A DNA stretch of 64,000 bases from Rhizobium metallidurans (GTDB lineage: Bacteria > Pseudomonadota > Alphaproteobacteria > Rhizobiales > Rhizobiaceae). Below the pieces are notes generated by a model, which did no database searches, was not told the origin of the DNA, and saw nothing but the letters and a program-made list of their open reading frames with translations. The stretch's first letter is position 1. The number at the start of each line of letters is the position of its first letter. Location of the stretch: assembly GCF_014196505.1 (NCBI RefSeq), contig NZ_JACIDW010000006.1, positions 124,001-188,000 on the forward strand, given 5' to 3'. Below are positions 36,229 to 44,632 of this stretch, piece by piece. The position numbers were made by a program, and so were the translations under genes.

Positions 36229-36318
36229 TCACGTTCGGCTTTTTGGCGGTGAAACCTTTGGTCGCGCCGGTCGGGCACCTACATAGGATGTCCAGTCCAA
36301 TCACCGACAGGCCGCGCC

Positions 36319-37314
36319 ATGGTTCCCTTCTCGATCCTCGATCTCTCGCCCGTTGCCGAAGGCAGCACAATCAGGCAGTCGCTCGAGAGCTCGGCGCGGA
36401 TGGCGCGGAAGGCCGAGGCGTTCGGCTATAACCGGGTCTGGCTGGCCGAGCACCACGGCATGCCGGGGATCGCCAGTGCCGCCACCGCGGTGGTCATCGG
36501 CCATGTCGGGGCCGCCACGAAGAAGATCAGGATCGGCTCGGGCGGTATCATGCTGCCAAACCACTCGCCGCTCGTCATCGCAGAGCAGTTCGGCACGCTG
36601 GAGGCGCTGTTTCCGGGGCGTGTCGATCTCGGGCTCGGGCGGGCTCCCGGCACCGACATGCGCACCGCGCAGGCGCTTCGGCGCAATCTCGATGCCGGCA
36701 GCTTTCCCAACGATGTCGTCGAATTGCAGCAGCTGCTCGGCGCGCCGGTCGAAAACCAGGCGATCCTCTCCGTGCCTGGGATGAACAGCAACGTGCCGAT
36801 CTGGCTGCTCGGTTCCAGCCTCTACAGCGCGCAGCTCGCCGGCATGCTCGGGCTTCCCTACGCCTTTGCCTCGCATTTCGCGCCCGACTCCCTGATGGAG
36901 GCGCTCGATATCTATCGCGACCGGTTCCAGCCGTCCGCCGTGCTCGACAAGCCCTATGCGATGGTGGGCGTCATGGGATCGGTGGCGGAGACCGACGCGG
37001 AGGCCGAATATCATTTCACCTCGGCGCAGCAGCAGTTCGTCAACCTGCGCCGCAATGTCCGCGGACAGTTCCCGAGACCGCTCGAGGACATGGAGAGCTT
37101 CTGGTCGCCGATGGAGAAGATGACGGTCGAGCATACGCTGCGCTACGCCGTGGTGGGGTCGCCGAGGACGGCGGAGGCCAAGCTCGGTCAATTCCTGCGC
37201 GACACGCAAGCCGACGAGCTGATCATCTCGATGCCGATCCACGATATCGAGGCGCGGCTGAGATCCGTCGAGCTGTTCGCGGGGCTCGATACGCTGATGC
37301 AGGCGGCCGCCTGA
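36319..37314 (+). CDS. LLM class (luciferase-like) flavin-dependent oxidoreductase
   Basis: A 331-residue TIM-barrel protein of the bacterial luciferase superfamily, the YhbW-like single-subunit group. It begins [20 protein letters not shown], has [19 protein letters not shown] (substrate-side His pair), [32 protein letters not shown] (a family hallmark, quoted in part) and LGRAPGTD. These enzymes use reduced flavin and oxygen, but the substrate here is unknown. Single-gene unit, convergent with the SH3-domain gene. Confidence 0.9.
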   Translation: MVPFSILDLSPVAEGSTIRQSLESSARMARKAEAFGYNRVWLAEHHGMPGIASAATAVVIGHVGAATKKIRIGSGGIMLPNHSPLVIAEQFGTLEALFPGRVDLGLGRAPGTDMRTAQALRRNLDAGSFPNDVVELQQLLGAPVENQAILSVPGMNSNVPIWLLGSSLYSAQLAGMLGLPYAFASHFAPDSLMEALDIYRDRFQPSAVLDKPYAMVGVMGSVAETDAEAEYHFTSAQQQFVNLRRNVRGQFPRPLEDMESFWSPMEKMTVEHTLRYAVVGSPRTAEAKLGQFLRDTQADELIISMPIHDIEARLRSVELFAGLDTLMQAAA

Positions 37315-37374
37315 CCGAGCGCGGCTCGGCCAACATGCGGGTCCCGCCACGCCGCGTGTCGCGGGCCTCGACCA

Positions 37375-38013
37375 TCACTTTATCGTTTCGTTCGGGTAGA
37401 CGCCCCAGAGCGCGGTCTGCCTGACGAAGCCGCTCAGATCGTGACCGGGCACCTCGACGTCGCACCAGCTGCCGTCGCAGGTGTTGATCGCAAGACGCAC
37501 GCGCGCGGCGAGCGAAGCCAGCGTGCGAGCGGAGGATCGCGGTTCGGCTCGAAGGCTGACGTTAGACGCGGCCCAGGGGCCGATCATGGCGGTGCGCTTC
37601 CCGGATAGCAGGGCGCGGTGCATCCAGCCCGATACGCCGTCGCTGTCGCGCACCTGGCGCCAGTTGCCATATTCCTCGATGATCTCCAGCGGCAGGCCGG
37701 GAACGCGGTAGATCCAGGCGATGCCGTAGTCGAGCGAGGGACCGACGCGCATGCGGGCCTCGCGGGACCGAAGGGATACGAAGCGAGGAACCTTCAAGCC
37801 GCTCTCACGCCCCTTCAGTCCTTGGTCGGTCCGCGCCGGGGATTGGACGCTCGCCGGCGATTGCGGGCTCGCCGCCATGGACGGGCCCGTCAGCGCGATG
37901 CCGAGGAAGCAGAGCGCCAGCGTTTTCTTCCAGCCCGTGCCCCAAGCTTGGCCGAGGTGTCGGGCAAGGGGACCGGAGGCCGGTCCCGCCCGTTCTTGTC
38001 TTGCGCGGGGCAT
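37375..38013 (-). CDS. SH3-like domain protein, exported
   Basis: A 212-residue protein with two bacterial SH3-like repeats. After a basic, Pro/Ala-rich N-terminus comes a hydrophobic segment at about 30-47 (TLALCFLGIALTGPSMAA) that looks like a signal peptide or anchor. The first SH3 unit has MRVGPSLDYGIAWIYRVPGLPLEI and WRQVRDSDGVSGWMHR; the second NVSLRAEPRSSARTLA and WCDVEVPG. Such domains often bind peptidoglycan. Its start is 2 bases past the stop codon of ialB, so the two are one operon and probably act together in the envelope. Confidence 0.83.
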   Translation of the reverse strand: MPRARQERAGPASGPLARHLGQAWGTGWKKTLALCFLGIALTGPSMAASPQSPASVQSPARTDQGLKGRESGLKVPRFVSLRSREARMRVGPSLDYGIAWIYRVPGLPLEIIEEYGNWRQVRDSDGVSGWMHRALLSGKRTAMIGPWAASNVSLRAEPRSSARTLASLAARVRLAINTCDGSWCDVEVPGHDLSGFVRQTALWGVYPNETIK

Positions 38014-38015
38014 GC

Positions 38016-38522
38016 TCAGTTGCACTGGGCCATGCGCTTCAGCGCGGCGGTGACGCCGTTCAGGGAGTAGGTGTAGCTGGTGGCGGTGCCGCGGCGCGAG
38101 ATGGCGTCGACGGTCATGTCGCTGCCGCCGCGCATGGACTGGATCAGCTCCGGTTCCTTGCTTTCCTCCAGCACCCAGGCGGAATTGTCCTTGGTGAACA
38201 TGGCGAATTCCTTGTCGCCGATCTGAACCTTGGCGCGCGAGCCGGACTTCAGCTCGTAGCCCATGATCGCCTGCGGCTCGTAGTTGGTGCCGCGGCCGGG
38301 CGCGCGACCGACCACGAAGTAGTTGCGGCCGTGTTCGACGGCCGCGGGCCGCATGGTCTTCGGCACCGTCAGAATATAGCAGACCGTCTTGCCCGAGCGG
38401 TCGTAGGAATAGACGCCCCAATCGTCGAACTGCTTGACCATGGATGGCTGCGCATGAGCCGTGATCGCGCCCGCGAGCGTGCCTGCGAGTGCGATGGAGA
38501 GCGAAAGGGCTTGTCTTTTCAT
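38016..38522 (-). CDS. ialB: Invasion-associated locus B (IalB) family protein
   Basis: A 168-residue periplasmic protein: signal peptide MKRQALSLSIALAGTLAGAITAHAQ, then FDDWGVYSYDRSGKTVCYILTVPKTMRP, the IalB pattern, and a C-terminal MAQCN with the second of two cysteines, likely a disulfide. In Bartonella IalB contributes to erythrocyte invasion; in free-living rhizobia the function is unknown and is probably envelope-related. The stop codon is 2 bases before the SH3 gene start. Confidence 0.9.
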   Translation of the reverse strand: MKRQALSLSIALAGTLAGAITAHAQPSMVKQFDDWGVYSYDRSGKTVCYILTVPKTMRPAAVEHGRNYFVVGRAPGRGTNYEPQAIMGYELKSGSRAKVQIGDKEFAMFTKDNSAWVLEESKEPELIQSMRGGSDMTVDAISRRGTATSYTYSLNGVTAALKRMAQCN

Positions 38523-38631
38523 GGGTCGTTTTCCCGCCGAGAGTGTGAGTTAGGCTGGCCTTGAGGCAGACCGGCTGGGTTAGCGAGGGCATTGACGGGC
38601 GGTAGCGTTACCGCTTCCTTAAAAACGGCCC

Positions 38632-38655
38632 GCGGTTCACAGAGTTGTGAACCGC
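38632..38655 (-). terminator. Hairpin after doxX
   Basis: Perfect ten-base stem GCGGTTCACA / TGTGAACCGC with a four-base loop. On the minus strand a TTTTT run comes only eight bases later, so it is a possible rather than a clear terminator of the doxX operon. Confidence 0.5.
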
Positions 38656-38678
38656 TTTGATCCGGATCGGGACGGACC

Positions 38679-39113
38679 TCACAGGAAAGCGGCGATCGGC
38701 GTCGGGCCGCTTCGCTTCAGCCATGCGTCGATCGACAGCGATCCGGCGCCCGATATCGCCAGCACGAACATGCCGCCGGCGATGGCGAAGTCCTTCTCGA
38801 AATGCAGGAGTTCGTTGCGGCTGGCGAAGTCCGTGTGAAAGAGCACGGCGGTCAGCAGGCAGAAGATCCCGAGGGCCGTTGCACCCAGGCGCGTCGCCAA
38901 TCCGGCGGCGACCGAAAGACCGGCGGCGAGCTGCAGCAGGATGACACCGATGGCGACGGGCAGGTCGAGACCGAGCCTGGCGAAGGTTTCGACGGTGGCG
39001 CTGAAATCGAGCGCCAGCGTTGCGCCTTCATGCAGGAAGATCGCCGAGAGCAGCAGGCGCCCGGCGAGCAGCATCGTGTTTGCGCCCGCGGATCGGATGA
39101 GTGAGCGTTCCAT
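38679..39113 (-). CDS. DoxX family membrane protein
   Basis: A 144-residue inner-membrane protein with four hydrophobic helices and the DoxX pattern: LLAGRLLLSAIFLHEGATLALDF, then VAIGVILLQLAAGLSVAAGLATRLGA and FHTDFASRNELLHFEKDFAIAGGM. DoxX proteins are often part of small redox or thiosulfate-linked operons. Start at 39113 has AAGGAG six bases upstream. It is the last gene of the MBL-TPR-DoxX operon that appears to be driven by the ECF sigma factor encoded divergently. Confidence 0.88.
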   Translation of the reverse strand: MERSLIRSAGANTMLLAGRLLLSAIFLHEGATLALDFSATVETFARLGLDLPVAIGVILLQLAAGLSVAAGLATRLGATALGIFCLLTAVLFHTDFASRNELLHFEKDFAIAGGMFVLAISGAGSLSIDAWLKRSGPTPIAAFL

Positions 39114-39173
39114 GATCATCTCCTTGTTTAAGCGGGGCGAGCGGCTGGGTCGCCCGCCCCGGGGCAAGCGCCC

Positions 39174-39659
39174 TCAGTTGCCGCCCCGTGCGGCGATCGC
39201 TTGCTGCAGGTCCTCGAGCTCCTCGCAGCCCGCCGGGCAAAGCTGCTTCAGCGAAGCGAGCTGTTCGTTCGCCTTGTCCGGCTTGCCGGTCTGCAGGTAG
39301 AGCTCGCCGAGATACTCGCGGGCGGCCTTGTGATCCGGCTGCAGATCGAGCGCCTTGGTGTAGTAGGTCAGCGACGTCTCGTAGTCGCCGGTCATGCGCA
39401 GCGTGTAGCCGAGCAGATTGTAGACGTCGGCCTGCTGGTTATCCTCGGCGAGGCCGCGCAGTTCGGTGAGAGCCGCCTGGTAGTCCTTGGCGGCGATCTT
39501 GGCGCGGACGGAGGTGAGATCCGGGCCATCGCCGGTCTCCATGTTGTCGACCGCGTAGGCGGGCATCGCGGTCAGTGCCGACACGGCGGAGCCGGCCGCG
39601 CACAGCGTGTAGAAACCCATGACGCCGAGAACGGCATAGCTGGTGAACGAGCGTTTCAT
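39174..39659 (-). CDS. Exported TPR-repeat protein
   Basis: A 161-residue protein with an N-terminal signal or anchor (MKRSFTSYAVLGVMGFYTLCAAG) and about three tetratricopeptide repeats: DYQAALTELRGLAEDNQQADVYNLLGYTLRMTGDYETSLTYYTKALDLQPDHKAAREYLGELYLQ (quoted in outline: LLGYTLRMTGDYETSLTYY is the clearest). A C-terminal CPAGC pair of cysteines suggests a redox or metal role. ATG 39659 lies 20 bases after the MBL stop with GGAG upstream. Middle gene of the operon. Confidence 0.85.
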   Translation of the reverse strand: MKRSFTSYAVLGVMGFYTLCAAGSAVSALTAMPAYAVDNMETGDGPDLTSVRAKIAAKDYQAALTELRGLAEDNQQADVYNLLGYTLRMTGDYETSLTYYTKALDLQPDHKAAREYLGELYLQTGKPDKANEQLASLKQLCPAGCEELEDLQQAIAARGGN

Positions 39660-39679
39660 GACTGTTGTCTCCTCAGGCG

Positions 39680-40654
39680 TCAGGCCTGGCTTGTGGGGGT
39701 GAAGGCATAGGCGTTTCCGTCCTTGACGAAGCTGCCGGAGCCGGGGAAGGGGAAGTGCGAGCCGCAGATGGCGATCTTGTCCGCGATGACGCGATCGATC
39801 AGCTTGCGGCGGCTGGTGATGGCAAGCGGCCCGTCCTGATCGTAGCTGCCTTGCCATTGCGGATGCGGGGCGAGCAGCGCGGGCACGTACATGATGTCGG
39901 CCGAGACCAGGAGCTGACTGTTTCCGGAATTCACCAGATAGGTCGAGTGTCCGGGGGTATGTCCCGGCGCCGAGATCAGCTGGATGCCAGGCGCCACGTC
40001 CGCGCCGTCTTCCACCAGCTTCCAATTCTTCCATTTTGGGAAGACCTCGGCGATGCGCTTTCCGGCGGGCTTGCGTCCCTCGGCAAGCTTTTCGACCCGG
40101 CCCGGATCGGTCCACCAGTTGTACTCGGCGGAATGGACGACGAGTTCGGCGTTCGGGAAGACAGGCGCGTTCGACCCCTTCTCCATCAGGCCCCAGACGT
40201 GGTCGGGATGGAAATGCGAGATCATGACCGTGTCGATCTTCCTGTAGTCGATGCCGGCGGCGGCCATGTTGCCGGGCAGGTGTGTGGCGTTTGCCTGCCA
40301 CTGGCCGACGCCCGAGCCGGCGTCCATCATGATCAGCCGTCCGCCGACGTTCAGCACGATCACCGTGAGCGGGATCGGCATGAAATCGGTCGGCAGGTGG
40401 GCATTGGCGAGCGCCTGCCTGGTCTCGTCGACGGACACGCCCTTGATGAAGGCGGGATCGTGCGGCTTGCGCCAGATGCCGTCATAGATGGCGGTCACTT
40501 CGATATCGCCGACCTTGTAGCGGTAGAAACCGGTCGACGGCTCATCCGGCGATGCGGCCAAGGCGGGTGCGGCGATTTCGAGCTTCGATGCGAGGCCGAA
40601 TGCAGCTGCCGCGGCGGCCGAACCGAGCAGCGTACGGCGTGACATTGCGAACAT
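39680..40654 (-). CDS. Tat-exported metallo-beta-lactamase-fold hydrolase
   Basis: A 324-residue enzyme of the MBL superfamily. It starts with a twin-arginine signal (MSRRTLLGSAAAAAAFG, Ala-rich h-region to about 34), so it is folded before export. The metal ligands are in HFHPDH (H147, H149, D151, H152), then SAPGHTPGHSTYLV and GSHFPFPG. It is of the quorum-quencher/AHL-lactonase-like or sulfur-hydrolase-like group, but the substrate cannot be told. AGGAGG precedes the start by seven bases. First gene of the operon; its promoter has the same element as the sigma gene. Confidence 0.88.
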   Translation of the reverse strand: MFAMSRRTLLGSAAAAAAFGLASKLEIAAPALAASPDEPSTGFYRYKVGDIEVTAIYDGIWRKPHDPAFIKGVSVDETRQALANAHLPTDFMPIPLTVIVLNVGGRLIMMDAGSGVGQWQANATHLPGNMAAAGIDYRKIDTVMISHFHPDHVWGLMEKGSNAPVFPNAELVVHSAEYNWWTDPGRVEKLAEGRKPAGKRIAEVFPKWKNWKLVEDGADVAPGIQLISAPGHTPGHSTYLVNSGNSQLLVSADIMYVPALLAPHPQWQGSYDQDGPLAITSRRKLIDRVIADKIAICGSHFPFPGSGSFVKDGNAYAFTPTSQA

Positions 40655-40725
40655 GGGGATGCCTCCTCTGGCTTGTCCATTGTTTCAGCGGGATCGGGAT
40701 GGGTTCGACGTTCCCGCTGCGGAAC

Positions 40726-40754
40726 TAGACCGGAGTGGCCATGGGCTTATTCCC
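40726..40754 (-). promoter_or_regulatory. ECF-sigma promoter of the MBL-TPR-doxX operon
   Basis: On the minus strand GGGAATAA, sixteen bases, GTCTA. The plus-strand element that faces the sigma gene has GGGAATAA, sixteen bases, ATCTA. Identical -35 and spacing in two divergent promoters beside an ECF gene strongly suggest recognition by that sigma factor. Confidence 0.78.
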
Positions 40755-40841
40755 CGATATCGTCGGGTTTCTCATCAAGCCATTGAAAGCGTTTTCCTAT
40801 TTTTATCGACGCGGACGTTGCGCGAAAAAATCCCGGCGGGA

Positions 40842-40870
40842 GGGAATAAAACGGGGCCATCGTCGATCTA
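40842..40870 (+). promoter_or_regulatory. ECF-sigma autoregulatory promoter
   Basis: GGGAATAA-N16-ATCTA, with the -10-like part 75 bases before the sigma gene start. It matches the divergent promoter in sequence and spacing. Confidence 0.78.
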
Positions 40871-40945
40871 TCCGGTAAAGGGCCGCGTTGCCTGCGAGGC
40901 GGTCCAGGGATTAGAATCGGCTGGGCTGCAGCCGCGGGGGACGTG

Positions 40946-41716
40946 ATGACCCAAGTCAGTATTGCCTACCCCATGCCATCGGACGATCAGCTGGCCGAAG
41001 CCGTTCTGCGGTGGCGGCGGCGGTCGCGCGCGCTGGCCGGGCGTGCCGGCCGATTGCTCGGCGAGGCCGCATCCATCCTTATCGGCTATATGGAGATGGC
41101 CCGCGACCAAAGGCGGGCTCGCGCTGCCCAGCCGCTGCAGGCCGACCAGACGCTGCGCTTCCAGCAGAACATCCTGCCGCATATGGATGCCGCCTATAAT
41201 TTCGCGCGCTTCCTCAGCCGCGACCGGGATGCGGCGCAGGATATCGTGCAGGATGCGTTCCTGCGCGCCTATCGCAGTTTCGAGACATACAGGGGTGGCG
41301 ATCCCCGGGCCTGGGTGTTCTCCATCGTCCGCAACTGCCACCTCGCCTGGCAGCAGCAGGGGCGGCGCAAGGCGCGCTTCGAAACACCGCTCGACGGCGA
41401 TGCCGGAAGCGAAGGCGTGGCACATGAGATCGCTTCCGATGACGATACGGCGGAGACGGCGATGATCCGCGAGAGCGAATCCTCGCGCGTGCGTCATGTC
41501 ATCGGCATGCTGCCGGAGGCGATGCGCGAGATCCTCGTGCTGCGCGAGCTGGAGGAGCTGTCCTACAAGCAGATCGCCGACGTGATCGACGTGCCGATCG
41601 GCACCGTGATGTCGCGCATCGCCCGCGCGCGGCGCGAATTCGGCGAAGCCTGGGATGCAATTGAAAATGGCGGGGCCGAAAATCGCGGGGCCAAGAATGG
41701 CGGGGCGGGGACATGA
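40946..41716 (+). CDS. ECF-type RNA polymerase sigma factor
   Basis: A 256-residue group 4 sigma factor. Region 2 is DAAYNFARFLSRDRDAAQDIVQDAFLRAYRSF (about 80-111), and region 4 is LPEAMREILVLRELEELSYKQIADVIDVPIGTVMSRIARARRE. The N-terminal 75 residues are an unusual basic extension, which may be an artefact of start choice; a GTG lies immediately before ATG 40946 and an internal ATG at 41090 is possible. The 3' end carries three 15-base tandem repeats. It overlaps the anti-sigma gene by ATGA. Quoted motifs are outlines of longer matches. Confidence 0.9.
   Translation: MTQVSIAYPMPSDDQLAEAVLRWRRRSRALAGRAGRLLGEAASILIGYMEMARDQRRARAAQPLQADQTLRFQQNILPHMDAAYNFARFLSRDRDAAQDIVQDAFLRAYRSFETYRGGDPRAWVFSIVRNCHLAWQQQGRRKARFETPLDGDAGSEGVAHEIASDDDTAETAMIRESESSRVRHVIGMLPEAMREILVLRELEELSYKQIADVIDVPIGTVMSRIARARREFGEAWDAIENGGAENRGAKNGGAGT
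41663..41707 (+). repeat. Three 15-base tandem repeats in the sigma gene 3' end
   Basis: Units GAAAATGGCGGGGCC, GAAAATCGCGGGGCC and AAGAATGGCGGGGCG, in frame, encode ENGGA-ENRGA-KNGGA at the C-terminus. Length can change without frameshift. Confidence 0.9.
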
Positions 41717-42516
41717 GCGACACGCCGAAACAGGGCTGCGACCAGTGGGGGCCGGTGCTGCACGCCTTCATCGACGGCGAACTCGATCTGGTGCGGGCGG
41801 CGGAGCTGGAGGCTCATCTTGCCGTGTGTCCAGATTGCCGGGAGGAGGTGGAAAGGGTGCGTGGGGCGCGGCAACGGATCGGACGAGAGGGCGTGCGCTT
41901 CACGATGCCTGAAGAGACACGCTTGCAGGTGCTTGATGCGCTGGCGCGCGAGCAGGGCGTGGGCGTGCCGGCGCAAAGGTCCGGCGCGGCGGCATCATCA
42001 TGGAGCCGCTTCTTCCGCTTCGTGCGTGACTGGAGTTTCGTGCCGTCGCTGGCGGCGCTTGCCGCGAGCGCCATGCTGTTCGTCAACGCGCCGGCGCCCG
42101 AGCTCGGCATCCAGGATCAGTTGCTCGCCAGCCATGTGCAGTCGATGCTTGCCGATCACCTCGTCGACGTGCAGACCTCCGACCAGCATACCGTGAAGCC
42201 CTGGTTCAACGGCCGCATCGATTTCTCGCCGCCGGTCAATGACCTCGCCAAGGACGGCTTTCCGCTGGTTGGCGGCCGTGTCGATTATGTCGGCGGCAGG
42301 GTCGTGGCGGCGCTCGTCTACCGGCGCAACGGCCACGTCATCAATCTCTTCGTCTGGCCGCAGACGGCTGGCAGGCAGACGGACGGCGAACACGACGGCT
42401 ACAACATGGTCGAATGGTCGGCGAACGGGCTGGTCTTCTGGGCGGTGTCTGATGCCAGCGTCGGCGACCTTTCCGCCTTCCGCTCAAGCTTCATGCGCGC
42501 GGCGTCCGGAATGTGA
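41713..42516 (+). CDS. Anti-sigma factor with zinc-finger (zf-HC2) domain
   Basis: A 267-residue membrane-bound anti-sigma factor. The N-terminal cytoplasmic zf-HC2 domain has the H-x3-C-x2-C pattern H35, C39, C42 (AHLAVCPDC). A single membrane helix lies at about 113-127 (LAALAASAMLFVNAP) and is followed by a 140-residue periplasmic sensor region. It should hold the ECF sigma factor until an envelope signal arrives. ATGA overlap with the sigma gene gives stoichiometric expression. Confidence 0.92.
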   Translation: MSDTPKQGCDQWGPVLHAFIDGELDLVRAAELEAHLAVCPDCREEVERVRGARQRIGREGVRFTMPEETRLQVLDALAREQGVGVPAQRSGAAASSWSRFFRFVRDWSFVPSLAALAASAMLFVNAPAPELGIQDQLLASHVQSMLADHLVDVQTSDQHTVKPWFNGRIDFSPPVNDLAKDGFPLVGGRVDYVGGRVVAALVYRRNGHVINLFVWPQTAGRQTDGEHDGYNMVEWSANGLVFWAVSDASVGDLSAFRSSFMRAASGM

Positions 42517-42521
42517 GGCAA

Positions 42522-42549
42522 GAAAAAAGGCGGACCGGAGCCCGCCTTT
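42522..42549 (-). terminator. Intrinsic terminator of yebC
   Basis: On the minus strand the stem AAGGCGG / CCGCCTT with an eight-base loop runs into TTTTTC, about 23 bases after the yebC stop. The convergent anti-sigma gene ends just beyond it. Confidence 0.88.
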
Positions 42550-42571
42550 CGACCATTGTCCGGAGGACAGG

Positions 42572-43318
42572 TCAGGCCGAGAGCTTGGCCAGCACTTCTT
42601 CCGAGACTTCGAAGTTCGAATAGACGTTCTGCACGTCGTCGTCGTCCTCGAGGCTGTCGATCAGCTTCAGCAGCGACTGGGCACGCTCTTCGTCGACCGG
42701 CACGTTGTTCTGGGCGCGCCAGACGGCCTTGACGGTTTCGGCTTCGCCGAGCGAGGCTTCCAGCGCCTTGGCGACTTCGCCGAGGGCTTCGAAACCGCAG
42801 GTGACGTAGTGGCCGTCCTCGTCGGTCTCGACGTCGTCGGCACCGGCTTCGATCGCCGCTTCCATCATCTTGTCGGCATCGCCGGCCGCAAGCTTGTAGG
42901 TGATTTCGCCGACATGGTCGAAGGAGAAGGACACCGAGCCGGTTTCGCCCAGTGCGCCGCCGGCCTTGGTGAAGATCGAGCGGACGTTGGAGGCGGTGCG
43001 GTTGCGGTTGTCGGTCAGCGCTTCGACGATGATCGCGGTGCCGCCGGGGCCGTAGCCTTCGTAGCGCACTTCATCGTAGTTCTCGCCATCGGCGCCGGCG
43101 GCCTTCTTGATGGCGCGATCGATGTTGTCCTTCGGCATCGACTGGGCCTTGGCGTTCTGGATCGCCAGGCGCAGGCGGGCGTTCATCGTCGGGTCGGGCA
43201 GACCGGCCTTGGCGGCAACGGTGATTTCGCGCGCGAGCTTGGAGAACATTTTCGACCGCACGGCATCCTGACGGCCCTTGCGATGCATGATGTTTTTAAA
43301 CTGTGAATGGCCAGCCAT
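42572..43318 (-). CDS. yebC: YebC/PmpR family regulator (translation-associated)
   Basis: A 248-residue protein with three domains, opening [15 protein letters not shown] with the usual family start, then [18 protein letters not shown] and the mid-part [21 protein letters not shown]. YebC proteins were named transcription factors and are now known to help ribosomes through polyproline stretches. ATG 43318 is the family start; an in-frame codon five residues earlier is not. In most proteobacteria yebC is near ruvC; here it is 10 kb away in the same inverted order. Confidence 0.94.
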   Translation of the reverse strand: MAGHSQFKNIMHRKGRQDAVRSKMFSKLAREITVAAKAGLPDPTMNARLRLAIQNAKAQSMPKDNIDRAIKKAAGADGENYDEVRYEGYGPGGTAIIVEALTDNRNRTASNVRSIFTKAGGALGETGSVSFSFDHVGEITYKLAAGDADKMMEAAIEAGADDVETDEDGHYVTCGFEALGEVAKALEASLGEAETVKAVWRAQNNVPVDEERAQSLLKLIDSLEDDDDVQNVYSNFEVSEEVLAKLSA

Positions 43319-43430
43319 GGCACCCCTGTTCACGTCTTATTGTTGGGAATGGGCCGCCTTATAAGAGCGAAACGGGGCGCGTTCAAGGGAAAACAGGCGT
43401 ATCGGACGGCCGTGCCGCCGCCGTGCGCTA

Positions 43431-43877
43431 TCAATCGACGCTGTATCCGTCGCGGCTCGCGAAGAAGCCGTGTCCGCCCTTGCGGCGGCAGGTGAGGCCG
43501 GTCTCGGCGGAGGTGCAGGTGAATGGTCCGGCCTTCCAGCGCTCGCCGTAGTTCAGCACGTTGACATCGTCGCAACAGGCGGTGTCGCCTTCCATCTCGA
43601 AGATGAAGGCCTTGCCCGAGGCCGACAGGATCAGCCGGATGTATTTTGGCCCGATGCGGTCGCAGCCGAGCTCGGGGCCGCCGTCATCCGGCCTGTACAT
43701 CTCGGTGCCGCCCTTGGGGATATAGGTGCAGCCGATGTTTCTGGACGGCGTGACGAAGATGATCTGGCCGTATGCGTCGGGCATGAAGCTGCGGTCGGCG
43801 GCGGCGGTCGGCAAGGCCGGCGCGAGAGAGAGTGCCGCAGCAGCCAAACCCAGCATGACCACTGCCGCGACGCGCAT
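43431..43877 (-). CDS. Conserved hypothetical exported protein (DUF6636-like)
   Basis: A 148-residue protein with a signal peptide (MRVAAVVMLGLAAAALSLA...AAADR). The mature part starts FVTPSRNIGCTYIPKGG and contains six cysteines (in IGCTY, LGCDR, ACCDD, FTCTS and LTCRR), consistent with disulfides, and resembles the FxTPSxNIxCxY family. Start 43877 has GGGGG seven bases upstream. Function unknown. The frame extends upstream without a credible start. Confidence 0.8.
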   Translation of the reverse strand: MRVAAVVMLGLAAAALSLAPALPTAAADRSFMPDAYGQIIFVTPSRNIGCTYIPKGGTEMYRPDDGGPELGCDRIGPKYIRLILSASGKAFIFEMEGDTACCDDVNVLNYGERWKAGPFTCTSAETGLTCRRKGGHGFFASRDGYSVD

Positions 43878-43991
43878 GACGATCCCCCTATCCCCACGAT
43901 ACCAGGAGCGTAGCATCAGTTCGCGCCTTGGGGAACAAAGCCCGCGAGATGACGTTTCAAACACGGACCACTCGAAACGGAAGGAAGCGCT

Positions 43992-44495
43992 ATGGCTAGT
44001 TTCAACGAGGCGCGGGAGCACCCGGCACGCCAGCTCTGGGATCAGGTCAACAATATTCATGCCGGCATGCTTGGTGTCGATGGCACCGACATGCACATGC
44101 AGCCCATGGCGCCGAACGCCGACCCCAAGACCAACACCATCTGGTTCTACACCAAGTCCGACGCGGAGATCGTGCGGGCGATCAAGCCCGGGACGCGCGC
44201 GCGTTTCTGCGTCGTCGGCAAGGATCACGACTACCACGCCTGCCTCGCCGGCAAGATCGAGGTTCGCCAGGATGCGTCGAAGATCGAGGAATACTGGAAC
44301 TCGGTGGTCGCCGCCTGGTACGAGGACGGCAAGAAGGACCCGAAACTGACGATGCTCGCCATGCATGTCGACGATGCGGAAATCTGGGTGTCGACCGGCA
44401 GCAAGTTGAAATTCGGCTGGGAAATCGCCAAGGCCAATCTCGACGAGGACAAGATGCCCGACGTCGGCGTGCGTCAGCATTTGCAGTTTGCTTGA
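43992..44495 (+). CDS. Pyridoxamine-5'-phosphate-oxidase-fold (general stress) protein
   Basis: A 167-residue flavin-binding split-barrel protein of the general-stress FMN-binding group: NIHAGMLGVDGTDMHMQPMAP, then IWFYTKSDAEIVRAIKPG and ARFCVVGKDHDYHACLAGKIEV, ending with WVSTGSKLKFGWEIAKA. These proteins bind FMN or FAD and respond to stress; the reaction is not known. Start follows GGAAG. Single gene with a terminator. Confidence 0.88.
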   Translation: MASFNEAREHPARQLWDQVNNIHAGMLGVDGTDMHMQPMAPNADPKTNTIWFYTKSDAEIVRAIKPGTRARFCVVGKDHDYHACLAGKIEVRQDASKIEEYWNSVVAAWYEDGKKDPKLTMLAMHVDDAEIWVSTGSKLKFGWEIAKANLDEDKMPDVGVRQHLQFA

Positions 44496-44523
44496 GTGCG
44501 GCCTTTCAGCGAGGTCGATCGAG

Positions 44524-44553
44524 GCCCGGGAGCTTTGGTTCCCGGGCTTTTTG
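44524..44553 (+). terminator. Intrinsic terminator after the PNPOx-fold gene
   Basis: Stem GCCCGGGA / TCCCGGGC with an eight-base loop, followed by TTTTTTG. Confidence 0.92.
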
Positions 44554-44606
44554 TTGCGTCGGTTGCATGGGCGGGAGGTTTGACGCGTCAGCTGGTATGG
44601 CGTACC

Positions 44607-44617
44607 TTGTATTACAA
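44607..44617. promoter_or_regulatory. Palindromic operator of the ParDE-like cassette
   Basis: Perfect inverted repeat TTGTA-T-TACAA, 15 bases before the antitoxin start and next to its GGAGG site. RHH antitoxins bind such short repeats to repress their own operon. Confidence 0.6.
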
Positions 44618-44632
44618 ACGGAGGTAAAAACG

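Noticed and set aside
32559..36278. A 1239-codon minus-strand open frame over the chemoreceptor and aldo/keto reductase genes
   Set aside because: It is the mirror of real genes in GC-rich DNA: the translation is Arg/His/Gly-rich without any domain, and it also runs over the ruvC start.
40943..40945. GTG at 40943 as start of the ECF sigma gene
   Set aside because: Possible but adds one residue only; ATG at 40946 is the simpler choice.
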